Positions 8,838-19,024 of a DNA stretch of 64,000 nucleotides are shown one piece after another. The position numbers and the translations under genes were made by a program. Origin of the DNA: Bacteroides eggerthii (lineage in GTDB: Bacteria; Bacteroidota; Bacteroidia; Bacteroidales; Bacteroidaceae); contig NZ_CP102258.1 in assembly GCF_025146565.1 (NCBI RefSeq), positions 124,001-188,000 on the forward strand, read 5' to 3'. How positions within the stretch are numbered: position 1 is the stretch's first letter; each line of letters starts with the position of its first letter. The notes beneath the pieces were generated by a model. The model had not been told where the DNA came from. It made no database searches and worked only from the letters and a program-made list of their open reading frames with translations.

Positions 8838-10016
8838 ATGGGAAGAAACAATAAATATATAGTCCTGTGGAACGTAATGAAACGTGAATTTCGCCGTCTC
8901 GTTTCACGCCCGCTATACCTGTTTTGCATGGTAATAGCGCCTTTATTCTGCTATATATTCTTCACGACATTAATGGATTCCGGCCTGCCTACCGACATGC
9001 CGGTCGGTGTAGTAGACCAGGACATGACCGCTACCTCACGCCAATTGGTACGCAACCTGGACGCTTTTGAACAAACGGCAGTCGTGGCCCATTATCCTAA
9101 CATTGCCGATGCGCGTATCGCCATGCAAAAAGGAGAAATTTACGGTTTCTACTACATCCCCGAAGGAACATCAGCCAAAGCACAAGCCCAGCGGCAGCCC
9201 AAAGTGTCTTTTTACACCAACAACACACTGCTCATAGCCGGCTCATTACTTTTCAAGGATATGAAGATGATGAGCGAACTGGCATCGGGTGCTGCCGCAC
9301 GTGCTGCATTATATGCCAAGGGAGCTACGGAAAAGCAGGCCATGGCATTTCTGCAACCGATTGTCATCGACACTCACCCGCTGAACAATCCCTGGCTGAA
9401 CTACTCCGTATACCTGTGCAATACTTTTGCCCCAGGCGTGCTGATGCTGCTTATCTTTATGGTAACCGTCTATTCCATAGGCGTGGAAATCAAAGACCGC
9501 ACTGCCCACGAATGGCTGCACATGGGAAACAACTCCATCTGGATTTCCCTTGCAGGAAAGCTGCTGCCACACACTGCCATATTCTTCCTTATGGGAATAC
9601 TGTACAATGTTTATCTGTACGGTTTCCTGCACTTTCCCTGCAACAGCGGAATTCTGCCGATGCTGCTCGCCACCCTCTGCCTGGTGCTGGCATCGCAAGG
9701 TATGGGCATACTTATGATAGGCACGCTCCCCACACTGCGTCTGGGACTTAGTTTCGCCTCTTTATGGGGTGTCTTGTCGTTTTCCATGTGCGGACTGTCA
9801 TTCCCCGCAATGGCTATGCACCCCGTACTGCAAGGTTTAGCAAACTTATTTCCCTTGCGCCATTACTTCCTCATCTATGTAGACCAAGCCTTGAATGGCT
9901 ATCCGATGATTTACTCATGGACGAATTATGTGGCGCTGCTTATTTTTATGATGCTTCCTTTCCTCGTTGCCCACAGGCTGAAAGAAGCATTGATATACTA
10001 TAAATACGTACCCTGA
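8838..10016 (+). CDS. ABC-2 type transporter permease
   Basis: Inner-membrane permease of 392 residues with the ABC2_membrane_3 (YbhR/YhhJ-like) layout: one N-terminal helix (about 24-42), a periplasmic domain of some 140 residues (starts near DSGLPTDMPVGVVDQDMT) and five or six clustered C-terminal helices. The stop codon TGA shares one base with the ATG of the next gene (TGATG at 10014-10018), so the two permeases are translationally coupled and probably form a heterodimer. No nucleotide-binding subunit gene is found before or after. Confidence 0.88.
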   Translation: MGRNNKYIVLWNVMKREFRRLVSRPLYLFCMVIAPLFCYIFFTTLMDSGLPTDMPVGVVDQDMTATSRQLVRNLDAFEQTAVVAHYPNIADARIAMQKGEIYGFYYIPEGTSAKAQAQRQPKVSFYTNNTLLIAGSLLFKDMKMMSELASGAAARAALYAKGATEKQAMAFLQPIVIDTHPLNNPWLNYSVYLCNTFAPGVLMLLIFMVTVYSIGVEIKDRTAHEWLHMGNNSIWISLAGKLLPHTAIFFLMGILYNVYLYGFLHFPCNSGILPMLLATLCLVLASQGMGILMIGTLPTLRLGLSFASLWGVLSFSMCGLSFPAMAMHPVLQGLANLFPLRHYFLIYVDQALNGYPMIYSWTNYVALLIFMMLPFLVAHRLKEALIYYKYVP

Positions 10017-11242
10017 TGAAACAGTTGACATTCAAACAGAAAGTTGTACAAGGCATATACGATCTGTTCTATATATGGAAACAGGAATTCCGCACGACCT
10101 TTCGCGATCAGGGCGTGCTGATCTTCTTTGTGCTTGTTCCGTTGGTTTATCCACTGATATACTCTTTCATCTACACCAACGAAACAATTCGCGAAGTGCC
10201 CACCGTAGTTGTGGACAACTCGCGCAGCTCCTTAAGCCGGGAGTATCTGCGGAAAGTGGATGCCAGTCCCGAAACAAGCATCGTGGCATATTGCGCCGAC
10301 ATGGAAGAAGCCAAACTCATGCTGAAAGACCGCAAAGCATACGGCATCATCTACATACCGGCTCATTTCAGTGATGATATAGTGCAAGGCAAACAAACAC
10401 AAGTCAGCATCTTCTGCGATATGAGCGGACTGCTTTACTATAAAGCATTGCTGACAGCCAACACAAACGTATCACTCGCCATGAACGCGGCTATCAAAAT
10501 GGAGCGTGCCGGCAATACCACCGCCCGCCAGGACGAAATAACAGCCTACCCCATTGAATATGAAGACGTAGCCATTTTCAACCCGACAAACGGATTTGCC
10601 GCTTTCCTAATTCCCGCCGTACTCATACTGATCATACAACAGACGTTGCTCTTGGGCATCGGCTTGTCTGCCGGAACAGCCCGCGAACACAACCAGTTCA
10701 AAGATTTAGTCCCTATCAACCGCCATTATAACGGCACGCTACGCATTGTAATGGGAAAAGGACTGAGCTATTTTATGGTTTATTCGTTGGTAGCCGTATA
10801 TATACTATGCGTAGTGCCCCGTCTTTTCAGCCTCAACCAAATCGCAATTCCCGGCGTGCTGACACTGTTTACCCTACCCTATCTGACAGCTTGCATCTTT
10901 TTTGCAATGACGGCATCCATTGCCATACGCAACCGGGAAACTTGCATGTTGTTGTTTGTGTTCACTTCCGTACCATTATTGTTTCTGTCCGGCATCTCCT
11001 GGCCGGGAAGTGCAATGCCTTCATTCTGGAGATATTTTTCCTATCTCTTCCCTTCCACATTCGGGATCAACGGCTATGTACGGATTAATAGTATGGGAGC
11101 CACACTCAACGAAGTAGCTTTTGAATACCGCGCCCTGTGGATGCAAACCGGAATTTACTTCCTCACCACCTGCTTCGTCTACCGCCGGCAAATCATACAA
11201 AGCAGAAAGAATCACTCTTCCTTGTACCCTGCCAGGTTGTAG
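10016..11242 (+). CDS. ABC-2 type transporter permease
   Basis: Second permease of the export operon, 408 residues and the same topology as its neighbour: a helix at about 35-55, a periplasmic domain beginning near TIREVPTVVVDNSRSS, then several helices (FLIPAVLILIIQQTLLLGIG and others). The two are paralogues. The last 31 bases overlap, tail to tail, with the heparinase I gene on the other strand, so its C-terminus (NHSSLYPARL) is read from the antisense of the heparinase C-terminus. There is no room for a terminator hairpin between the two stop codons. Confidence 0.87.
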   Translation: MKQLTFKQKVVQGIYDLFYIWKQEFRTTFRDQGVLIFFVLVPLVYPLIYSFIYTNETIREVPTVVVDNSRSSLSREYLRKVDASPETSIVAYCADMEEAKLMLKDRKAYGIIYIPAHFSDDIVQGKQTQVSIFCDMSGLLYYKALLTANTNVSLAMNAAIKMERAGNTTARQDEITAYPIEYEDVAIFNPTNGFAAFLIPAVLILIIQQTLLLGIGLSAGTAREHNQFKDLVPINRHYNGTLRIVMGKGLSYFMVYSLVAVYILCVVPRLFSLNQIAIPGVLTLFTLPYLTACIFFAMTASIAIRNRETCMLLFVFTSVPLLFLSGISWPGSAMPSFWRYFSYLFPSTFGINGYVRINSMGATLNEVAFEYRALWMQTGIYFLTTCFVYRRQIIQSRKNHSSLYPARL

Positions 11243-12396
11243 CATACCGGCACTGTGCTGTTGCCAACACGATATATGCCGAACTTAAAATAGTAACCGT
11301 CATCATCATTACGCCCTATCTGGATTACTTCATTATTCACGATGTGCTCCTTAACGGTTTTCTTCTTGTCGGTGTATTCCATTTGCACATCCAGCTTACC
11401 GGGCTTCACTATGTTTTCAGCTTCTTTGCCGTATGTAGTCCAGTCGATATGAACACGAAAAGTAACCCAACAATCTTTAGGGAAATCGGCAAAAGGCATC
11501 TTATAGGCAATTGTAGACGACTTGTACTTGGAAGTTACGGGGTTCATTACCGGCGTTTTCTCAGGACTTGCGTTGCAACGGTCTGTTTTGTCTGTCAGCC
11601 AACGGCGATCCGAATTTGCCTTGATATAGAACCAACCGCCGGAGAAACCGAAAGCCAACGGCGGATAACCACCCTGCTCTACCAACCAGCCGTTCTTCTT
11701 TCCGGCCTTATATACGGGATTTCCCTTTTTATCCTTCACCGGATTTCCCTGCTTGTCCAGTTTTGCAACCTTCTCATGCCCTGTATTCTTTTTGAATATA
11801 GTGGTCTTATCCAATTCCAAGAACTCATCGACAGTCAGTTTCTTTACTTCACCTTCGGGAGTCTGCACAAGCGTGCGGTCGGGCATACCATGCCACTGGG
11901 CAAAAATCGTGGAGACATTACTATCCAAAGCAGATGGAATATACACAGAAAACTCATAATCGCGTGAAACTCCTTGCGGACAAATACCTTTGCCATGATG
12001 ATATACGGTTTTAGTGATTTGCGCTTTACGATAAGCATCTGCCGGCAACCCCTTAAAATCGGCCGAGGTGGCGTAACAATAAGAAAACTCGGCACGCCCT
12101 TTGGTTTCTCCCTTTCCGTATCCTTCCAGCGTGTTATCCTCTTTGCGCAATTCGAAGCGGTAAGAAGGTTTGCCGGCAAACAAACGTGTGAAATCCCGTC
12201 GAATTGCATGTTTCTTATTTGTGCCCACAGCCACCCAACAGCCATCTATAATCTGATCGAGACGTGCTGTATCAGCTTGAACGTTTACCCGTTTAGTCAA
12301 AGGAACCAGTGTTTCAGCGTTCTTGACTTGTGCAGTCAGTGTTGTGATGCAACCCGCTGCCATTGCCATGCAGATAATAAAAATGTTTTTCTTCAT
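11212..12396 (-). CDS. heparinase I (heparin lyase, PL13)
   Basis: Endolytic lyase that cuts heparin at highly sulfated sites by beta-elimination, leaving a 4,5-unsaturated uronate. The 394 residues match the PL13 family along their length, including segments I recall from Bacteroides thetaiotaomicron BT4675. The active-site residues are present: Gln167 and His169 in AQWHGMPDRTL, and Lys371 and Tyr375 in YYFKFGIYR, with the same spacing as in the characterised enzyme. The N-terminus is a signal sequence; AAGC at residues 13-16 could be a weak lipobox, otherwise cleavage near TAQ gives a periplasmic enzyme. It is divergent from the regulator of the locus. A TATTTTTG box at 12429-12436 (minus) is the probable promoter. 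Confidence 0.93.
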   Translation of the reverse strand: MKKNIFIICMAMAAGCITTLTAQVKNAETLVPLTKRVNVQADTARLDQIIDGCWVAVGTNKKHAIRRDFTRLFAGKPSYRFELRKEDNTLEGYGKGETKGRAEFSYCYATSADFKGLPADAYRKAQITKTVYHHGKGICPQGVSRDYEFSVYIPSALDSNVSTIFAQWHGMPDRTLVQTPEGEVKKLTVDEFLELDKTTIFKKNTGHEKVAKLDKQGNPVKDKKGNPVYKAGKKNGWLVEQGGYPPLAFGFSGGWFYIKANSDRRWLTDKTDRCNASPEKTPVMNPVTSKYKSSTIAYKMPFADFPKDCWVTFRVHIDWTTYGKEAENIVKPGKLDVQMEYTDKKKTVKEHIVNNEVIQIGRNDDDGYYFKFGIYRVGNSTVPVCYNLAGYKEE

Positions 12397-12428
12397 CCTA
12401 TTTTGATATTAAGCTTAAATTTATGTCA

Positions 12429-12436
12429 CAAAAATA
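12429..12436 (-). promoter_or_regulatory. probable -7 element of heparinase I
   Basis: TATTTTTG on the minus strand, 33 bases before the start codon; no TTTG at -33. A weak -33 box is common where a positive regulator acts, and the hybrid regulator gene begins 170 bases away. Confidence 0.4.
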
Positions 12437-12532
12437 CGAAAGCTATTGTTCAGCCCCTATCCTATTTGTTTCAGAAAACCCTATATTTGTGCAATTCGTC
12501 ACTATCCTAACAGAAATTTTGAAAGATATCAC

Positions 12533-12540
12533 TATCTTTG
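12533..12540 (+). promoter_or_regulatory. possible -7 element of the hybrid regulator
   Basis: TATCTTTG lies 27 bases before the start codon of the regulator. A second box of the same type, TATATTTG, is at 12482-12489. Neither has a well-spaced TTTG, so which one is used is open. Confidence 0.35.
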
Positions 12541-12567
12541 GTGCATCATAATTTTTACGGTTTTATA

Positions 12568-15500
12568 ATGAGTAATCTTAAAAAGATAACGGCACTCCTG
12601 TTACTTTTATGTACAACAGGAGTTTCCTATGCCTATTCAGAGGCTTGGAGACAGATAAACTTCTCTTATATTTCCATTAACGACGGCTTGTCGCAAAGCA
12701 CCGTATTCTCCATAGCACAGGACAAGCTCGGGAATATGTGGTTTGCCACTTATGACGGTGTCAATAAATACGATGGATACGCGTTCACAGTCTACCAGCA
12801 CGATGAGAACGACCCGAACAGCATTGCCAACGACATAGCCCGCATTGTCATGACCGACAGCAAGGGACGCGTGTGGATCGGTACTCGTGACGGACTGTCT
12901 TACTACGATGAGAACAAGGATAAATTCCAAAACTTTTCCTATGAGAAGAACGGCAAGCGCCTGCAAGTCAACGGCATTGTAGAAGTATCTGTCGACCTGT
13001 TGCTTGTCAGCACATCAGAGGGACTGACCATGTTTGACATCCCTGCCTCCCAATTTGTGGATGATGCTTGCAGCACAACAATGCGCCGGATAATCGCATC
13101 CTCCCTTTACAGGCATGGAGAGCAAATCTATATAGGTACACGCGGAGACGGACTGTACTGCTATTCCATTCCACAGAAAAGGCTCGAAAAACTCACTTAT
13201 ATACCAAACAGCAGGCAGATTCAAAGCATACTGCAGCAGTCGCCTACCCGCATATGGGTAGCAACAGAAGGTTCCGGACTTTTCCTTATCAACCCTAAAA
13301 CCCAAGAGGTCAAGGTCTACAAACACTCACCGTCCAATCCGAAAAGCATCAGTTCCAACTACATCCGTTCATTGGCGCTGGATGCGCAGAACCGCTTATG
13401 GATAGGCACTTTCAGTGACCTTAACATCTACCATGAAGGCAATGACTCTTTCATGTCTTACAGCAGCGATCCCGTAGAAAAAGGAAGCCTGTCGCAGCGT
13501 TCGGTGCGCAGTATCTTCATGGACTCGCAAGGAGGCATGTGGTTAGGAACCTATTTCGGCGGACTGAATTACTATCATCCTATCCGTAACCGATTCAAGA
13601 ACATAGAACGTATTCCCTTTAAGAACTCACTCAGTGATAATGTGGTGAGCTGTATTGTTGAAGACCGTCAGAAAAATCTGTGGATAGGCACCAATGACGG
13701 CGGACTGAACCTGTACAACCCGGAAAACCGGCACTTCATCCATTATGCATTACAGGAGAACCAGCGTGAAGAGGGGTTCGGGTCCAACAACATCAAATCC
13801 GTATATGTGGATGACACAAGAGGATTGGTATACATAGGCGCACATGCCGGAGGCTTAAGCATTTTGCATCGCAACAGCGGACGCATAGAGAACTTCAACC
13901 AGCGCAACAGCCGGCTGGTCAATGAAAATGTATATTCCATCCTTCCCGACAAAGACAATACTTTCCTGTTGGGCACATTAAGCGCCTTAGTTCACTTCAA
14001 CCCGGAGAAACGGAGCTTCACTACGATAAGCCGGGAAAGCAATGGCACACCGGTTACTTTCCAGAAAATCACCACTCTGTTCCGGGATTCCCAAAAGCGT
14101 CTTTGGGTAGGTAGCGAGGAAGGCATATCCGTATTCAGGCAACATGGAACAGAAATAGAAAGAATACCACTTCTACCGGCGTCCACCATAACGAAATCAT
14201 TCACCAACTACATTTATGAAGCCGCTAACGGCCTGATTTGGGTAGGTACGCGCGAAGGAGCCTATTGCTTCAACGAAAAAGACAAGCAGATAAAACGATA
14301 TACCATAGCCAACGGCCTACCTAATAATGTAGTTTACGGTATACTCGAAGATTCTTACGGACGCTTATGGATGAGTACCAACCAGGGGGTTTCATGCTTC
14401 AATCCGTCTACTGAGAAATTCCGCAATTTCACCGAAGCAGACGGACTGCAAAGCAATCAGTTCAACACCTCTTCCTGCTATCGTACTTCCAACGGTCAAA
14501 TGTTCTTCGGCGGCATAAACGGTCTCACCACTTTCCGCCCGGAACTACTACAAGACAATCCCTATACTCCTCCGGTTGTAATCACCAAACTGGAGCTTTT
14601 CAATAAAGTCGTACGTCCGGATGACGAAACCGGTATTCTTACCAAAAACATCAGCAATACGGAAAGCATCACGCTGAAATCCTGGCAAACGGCTTTCTCT
14701 CTGGAATTTGTCGTATCGAACTACATATCCGGCAAACACAACACTTTTGCTTATAAATTGGATGGTTATGACAAAGAATGGTACTATCTCACCAATAAGC
14801 GTACCGTCTCCTATTCCAACCTGCCTCAAGGCACTTATCGCTTTATGGTGAAAGCTGCCAACAATGACGGCAAGTGGAACAGCACACCAACCATATTGGA
14901 GATTGTGGTACTGCCTGTCTGGTATAAAACATGGTGGGCCGTCCTCCTCTTCTTTGCCACTTTCATTGGTTTCATCACTTTTGTATTCCGCTTTTTCTGG
15001 TTGCGTAAAAGCATGGAAGCCAAACTTGAGATGGAACGCCGCGACAAGGAGCATCGTGAAGAAATCAATCAAATGAAGATGCGTTTCTTCATCAACATTT
15101 CACACGAACTACGCACCCCGCTCACTTTGATCCTGGCACCGCTGCAAGAGGTTATCAGTAAAATCAACGACCGCTGGGCCCGTAACCAACTGGAATACAT
15201 CCAGCGGAATGCAAATCGCCTGCTGCATCTTGTCAACCAATTAATGGACTACCGACGTGCGGAACTCGGCGTTTTTGAATTGAAGGTGAAGAAAGCCAAT
15301 GCCGACCGCCTCATTCGTGAAAACTTCTTATATTACGACAAGCTGGCACGCCACAAGGAAATTAGTTATACATTCCATTCGGAGCTGGAAGACAAAGAGG
15401 AAATCTTCGATCCCCATTACCTGGAACTGATTATCAATAATCTCTTGTCTAATGCATTTAAGTATACCGATAACGGGAAAAGCATTACCGTAACTCTGAA

Positions 15501-16632
15501 GGAAGAAAACAATTGGCTGGTGTTACAAGTCAGCGACACCGGCATAGGAATCCCGATGAACAAACAGGGAAAAATATTCGAGCGCTTTTATCAGGTAGAA
15601 AGCCAGCATATAGGAAGCGGAATAGGACTTTCACTGGTACAGCGCCTTGTCGAATTACATCATGGACACATCGAGCTGGAAAGCGAGGAAGGCAAAGGCA
15701 GCACTTTCTTTGTCTACCTGCCGCAAGATCCCTCTGCTTATAAATCTTCCGAACAGGCCGACTCCAATATCCCGAATGAAGAAGAACAGGCCTACTCTAC
15801 CAATTCTAAAGAGATGTACTTCATTGATACGGAAAAGATGGAGAATGTTTCTATAGAAACCGGAGACAAAAAACGAGGCACGATTCTCATAGTAGAAGAT
15901 AATCAGGAAATCCGTCACTATCTGTGTAGCGGGCTGGCTGACTTATTCAACACACTGGAAGCCGGTAACGGTGAAGAAGCATTGGAAAAGCTGAAAGACA
16001 ATGAAGTCGATATCATTATCACCGACGTTATGATGCCCGTAATGGACGGCATCAAATTGTGTAAGAATGTAAAACAGAATATACGTACCTGTCATATTCC
16101 TGTTATCATCCTATCTGCCAAGACCGACATAAAAGATCAACTGGAAGGGTTGCAAGTAGGAGCAGACGATTATATCCCCAAGCCTTTTGCCATTGCCGTC
16201 ATCACCTCCAAGATACAGAATATGATGCGCACCCGTCGGCATATGCTGGAGCGATATGCCAAATCGCTGGAAGTGGAACCCGAAAAGATCACTTTCAACG
16301 CCATGGATGAGGAACTATTGAAACGCGCCGTAAATATTGTGGAAGAGAACATAGACAATATTGAGTTCTCCACTGATGAGTTTGCACAAAAAATGAATAT
16401 GAGCCGTTCCAATTTACATTTAAAGCTGAAAGCAATAACAGGAGAATCTGCCATCGACTTCATCCGAAAAGTCAGGTTTAAGAGGGCAACCGAACTGCTA
16501 AAAAGCGGACGCTATACAGTGGCCGAAGTTAGCAGCATGGTAGGGTTCAACTCATCATCCTATTTTGCAACCTGCTTTAAGAAGTATGTAGGTTGTCTGC
16601 CTACTGAGTATATAAAGAAAGCAAAGGGGTAG
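12568..16632 (+). CDS. hybrid two-component system regulator (HTCS) of the heparin locus
   Basis: One-protein sensor and transcription activator, 1354 residues from the start at 12568, where a signal peptide begins (MSNLKKITALLLLLCTTG); a frame from 12538 adds ten residues ahead of it. Order: two seven-bladed propellers of Reg_prop repeats (about 25-680; motifs such as RLWIGT and GLWIGT), a Y_Y_Y domain (about 700-775), one membrane helix (about 787-811), HisKA with His846 in NISHELRTPL, HATPase with GIGIP and GSGIGLSL boxes, a receiver domain with Asp1153 in ITDVMMPVMDG, and an AraC-type helix-turn-helix at the end. The position next to heparin genes makes a heparin-derived oligosaccharide the likely ligand. 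It probably activates both the divergent lyase gene and the downstream Sus operon. Confidence 0.95.
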   Translation: MSNLKKITALLLLLCTTGVSYAYSEAWRQINFSYISINDGLSQSTVFSIAQDKLGNMWFATYDGVNKYDGYAFTVYQHDENDPNSIANDIARIVMTDSKGRVWIGTRDGLSYYDENKDKFQNFSYEKNGKRLQVNGIVEVSVDLLLVSTSEGLTMFDIPASQFVDDACSTTMRRIIASSLYRHGEQIYIGTRGDGLYCYSIPQKRLEKLTYIPNSRQIQSILQQSPTRIWVATEGSGLFLINPKTQEVKVYKHSPSNPKSISSNYIRSLALDAQNRLWIGTFSDLNIYHEGNDSFMSYSSDPVEKGSLSQRSVRSIFMDSQGGMWLGTYFGGLNYYHPIRNRFKNIERIPFKNSLSDNVVSCIVEDRQKNLWIGTNDGGLNLYNPENRHFIHYALQENQREEGFGSNNIKSVYVDDTRGLVYIGAHAGGLSILHRNSGRIENFNQRNSRLVNENVYSILPDKDNTFLLGTLSALVHFNPEKRSFTTISRESNGTPVTFQKITTLFRDSQKRLWVGSEEGISVFRQHGTEIERIPLLPASTITKSFTNYIYEAANGLIWVGTREGAYCFNEKDKQIKRYTIANGLPNNVVYGILEDSYGRLWMSTNQGVSCFNPSTEKFRNFTEADGLQSNQFNTSSCYRTSNGQMFFGGINGLTTFRPELLQDNPYTPPVVITKLELFNKVVRPDDETGILTKNISNTESITLKSWQTAFSLEFVVSNYISGKHNTFAYKLDGYDKEWYYLTNKRTVSYSNLPQGTYRFMVKAANNDGKWNSTPTILEIVVLPVWYKTWWAVLLFFATFIGFITFVFRFFWLRKSMEAKLEMERRDKEHREEINQMKMRFFINISHELRTPLTLILAPLQEVISKINDRWARNQLEYIQRNANRLLHLVNQLMDYRRAELGVFELKVKKANADRLIRENFLYYDKLARHKEISYTFHSELEDKEEIFDPHYLELIINNLLSNAFKYTDNGKSITVTLKEENNWLVLQVSDTGIGIPMNKQGKIFERFYQVESQHIGSGIGLSLVQRLVELHHGHIELESEEGKGSTFFVYLPQDPSAYKSSEQADSNIPNEEEQAYSTNSKEMYFIDTEKMENVSIETGDKKRGTILIVEDNQEIRHYLCSGLADLFNTLEAGNGEEALEKLKDNEVDIIITDVMMPVMDGIKLCKNVKQNIRTCHIPVIILSAKTDIKDQLEGLQVGADDYIPKPFAIAVITSKIQNMMRTRRHMLERYAKSLEVEPEKITFNAMDEELLKRAVNIVEENIDNIEFSTDEFAQKMNMSRSNLHLKLKAITGESAIDFIRKVRFKRATELLKSGRYTVAEVSSMVGFNSSSYFATCFKKYVGCLPTEYIKKAKG

Positions 16633-16744
16633 TTATAACCCCTTTTTAAACAAATCTAATATTTCATTCAACAACTTTGATAAAATATATCGGTTTTCAA
16701 AAAAAGCTGGAACAAGGCATATCACTCTCCCTAAGCAAATATCA

Positions 16745-16752
16745 TACATTTG
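16745..16752 (+). promoter_or_regulatory. promoter of the Sus operon (-7 element)
   Basis: TACATTTG fits TAnnTTTG; the expected -33 TTTG is absent, as usual for promoters that need an HTCS activator. It lies about 50 bases before the surface glycan-binding protein gene. The 110 bases upstream, after the regulator's stop, are the likely place for regulator binding. Confidence 0.5.
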
Positions 16753-16802
16753 CAACGAGAAAATGAATTTTTATTAATAAAAACCAACAACAGTTTTTTA
16801 AC

Positions 16803-19001
16803 ATGAAAACCAAATTGTTAACCATCTCAAGATTGGTAAAGCTCTTTGCCATAGTAGCATTAGCTTTAGTCCACACTTCTTGTGACGAAACGGAGACAAC
16901 AGACTCTACGGGGTTCATTCTTCATTATTATGGCGTGACGGACATAGGCCCTTCTATGACGTACACATTGGAAGCACCGACTTATAAAGGAAGCGCTCCC
17001 TATGATTTCACCATTACAGGCGTTACACTTAATGACGAAGCCTGCACCACCGAAAGTTTCGTAATAGATGCCGAAACCGGTGCTATCAACATTCAGAACA
17101 CAGCAAATCTGGCTACCGGACTTTATGCTATCAGCGTGGGGTGCTACTCTAACGGCAAATACTTTGAGTTTAAAGATGCGATTCAGATAAATATGTTGTT
17201 AGCAGTTCCCGAAGGTGTTACTGTTACTCCCGCTGAAGTGGTTGTGAAAATGGAAGATAAAAACTGGTGGGAAGCCAGTGCACAAGTAACGACTGATACA
17301 GAGAAGCATGTAAGCATCACCGGATATGCCATTGCAGAAGATGAAAGCAAGGAGTATTTAAAGTACTTCACGATTTCTGATGACGGCATTATCACGTTCA
17401 ATCCTGAAAAGAAAGATAATATAATTCCGGGAGAAAAGTATGTGATAAGTCTGAAACTAAAAACAAAAGCCGGTGAACATCTTTATGCTGATGCAGTAAC
17501 TTTCAACGTTATTTTCAAGCCACTGAAATTACAGTATGCCCCGAATGAAGTTAGAGTAGAAAAAAATATAGCACACGAATCACAGTTGCCTACCATACAA
17601 GGCTCTTCAGAAGGCAGAACCTATACCATTAAATCCATTACTCCCGAAATCTCCGGATTTACAATAGATGCTGCAACCGGTAAAATCTCTATTGCAGAGA
17701 ATACTCTGACCCAGATTGGGAACGTATATGAAGTAGACGTTACAGTTACCAATGAATATGGAACTTCAGACTTCCCCAAAGCCTATATCGTTACAGTGGT
17801 AGACTTTATTAATCCGATTGATCCGGAAACATTCAAATACGAAGTTCCTGAAACCTACGAAGGAAAAGGATACACCATACCCTTAATCAATGAATTCAAA
17901 GGAGATGAAGTGATATTTGACTTTGCCGAAGATAATTCTGACATCATCAAAGAACAGATTGAAAAGAATAGAATAAGCATAGACAAGGTTAACGGCACTA
18001 TTACCATTGCTGAAAATAACACATTAACTCCTGAGGATTATACGGTGAAAGTAAAAGCTGCCAATCCCAAAGGAGAAGTTTCAAGTTCTTTCACATTAAC
18101 AATAAAGGAAAATCCGAATAAATTCACATTCTACTATGGTAACAATATAGGATTGCTTCCAGAGGAAAACTATGCGAACCAATATGCATATGATACGAAA
18201 GAGGATTTTCAAGCAGCGCAATTGATACCAACAACAACTCTTAACAAGAAAAAGGCAAAATGGGAAATTATAACTAAAAAAAATGGGGCTACAGACAAAA
18301 ATTCCACAGGAGTTGGTGCCACTATTAATGAAACGACAGGAGTTATTGACTTCTCAAATGCAAGTTTCTTAGATCAAGATAATAAAAAACCAATGATGAA
18401 CATAGGCATGATTGTTGTTAAAGCTACTTGCGGTGAAGGAGATTTAGCTTACTCTGTTACGGTACCTATCTTTATCAGATCTAATAAAGTGACAGAAGAT
18501 GGAATAATGTTAGATTATCGTCCTTTCGTATTCAAAGTTAATCCCAAAACGGGTGGCGAATCAGTGCAGCCTCTTATCACCTGTCCGAATCAAGATTTAT
18601 TAAGAGTAGATTATCGTAGAACCTTTAGATTCTTTGACATAAATATGGCAGAAACAGGTTACCTCCCAGAAAATAAAGGCAGCATAATGTATGATGTATG
18701 GGATGCCTGTTATAAAGAAATGAATCTACCAATAGGTACCGGATCAAAGAAACCGATGTCTTATTATGATACTTCTAAATATATTAACAAGGATCATCTT
18801 GATGTCTTACTAGGATACGTAAAGCCAGAACATAAAACAGTCATCATCAATCCAAATAAATGGAAATCGGCTGATGGCGTATTTGCAAATGGTGTACTTA
18901 TAGGAAGTATGACATGTCATCCTAATGGAAGAGAAGACAGCAATCTTAATAGTGGGTCTAAGCTGAACCCTATAGCTATTTGGTTCGACGAAAACTTTTA
19001 A
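16803..19001 (+). CDS. surface glycan-binding lipoprotein (SGBP)
   Basis: The first gene of the Sus operon encodes a 732-residue lipoprotein: signal peptide, lipobox ending at Cys27, then DETETTD, the acidic stretch that directs Bacteroides lipoproteins to the cell surface. The body is a series of beta-sandwich modules of about 85 residues with recurring motifs (FVIDAETGAINI, FTIDAATGKISI, ISIDKVNGTITI), resembling cadherin/putative-Ig repeats, then a larger C-terminal domain of about 300 residues. Sequence diverges fast in this class; the assignment comes from position before SusC, surface signal and fold pattern. In the B. thetaiotaomicron heparin locus the equivalent position is held by BT4661. 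It probably holds heparin or heparan sulfate for the SusCD importer. Confidence 0.8.
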   Translation: MKTKLLTISRLVKLFAIVALALVHTSCDETETTDSTGFILHYYGVTDIGPSMTYTLEAPTYKGSAPYDFTITGVTLNDEACTTESFVIDAETGAINIQNTANLATGLYAISVGCYSNGKYFEFKDAIQINMLLAVPEGVTVTPAEVVVKMEDKNWWEASAQVTTDTEKHVSITGYAIAEDESKEYLKYFTISDDGIITFNPEKKDNIIPGEKYVISLKLKTKAGEHLYADAVTFNVIFKPLKLQYAPNEVRVEKNIAHESQLPTIQGSSEGRTYTIKSITPEISGFTIDAATGKISIAENTLTQIGNVYEVDVTVTNEYGTSDFPKAYIVTVVDFINPIDPETFKYEVPETYEGKGYTIPLINEFKGDEVIFDFAEDNSDIIKEQIEKNRISIDKVNGTITIAENNTLTPEDYTVKVKAANPKGEVSSSFTLTIKENPNKFTFYYGNNIGLLPEENYANQYAYDTKEDFQAAQLIPTTTLNKKKAKWEIITKKNGATDKNSTGVGATINETTGVIDFSNASFLDQDNKKPMMNIGMIVVKATCGEGDLAYSVTVPIFIRSNKVTEDGIMLDYRPFVFKVNPKTGGESVQPLITCPNQDLLRVDYRRTFRFFDINMAETGYLPENKGSIMYDVWDACYKEMNLPIGTGSKKPMSYYDTSKYINKDHLDVLLGYVKPEHKTVIINPNKWKSADGVFANGVLIGSMTCHPNGREDSNLNSGSKLNPIAIWFDENF

Positions 19002-19024
19002 TCTAACAAAACAATAATATAATT

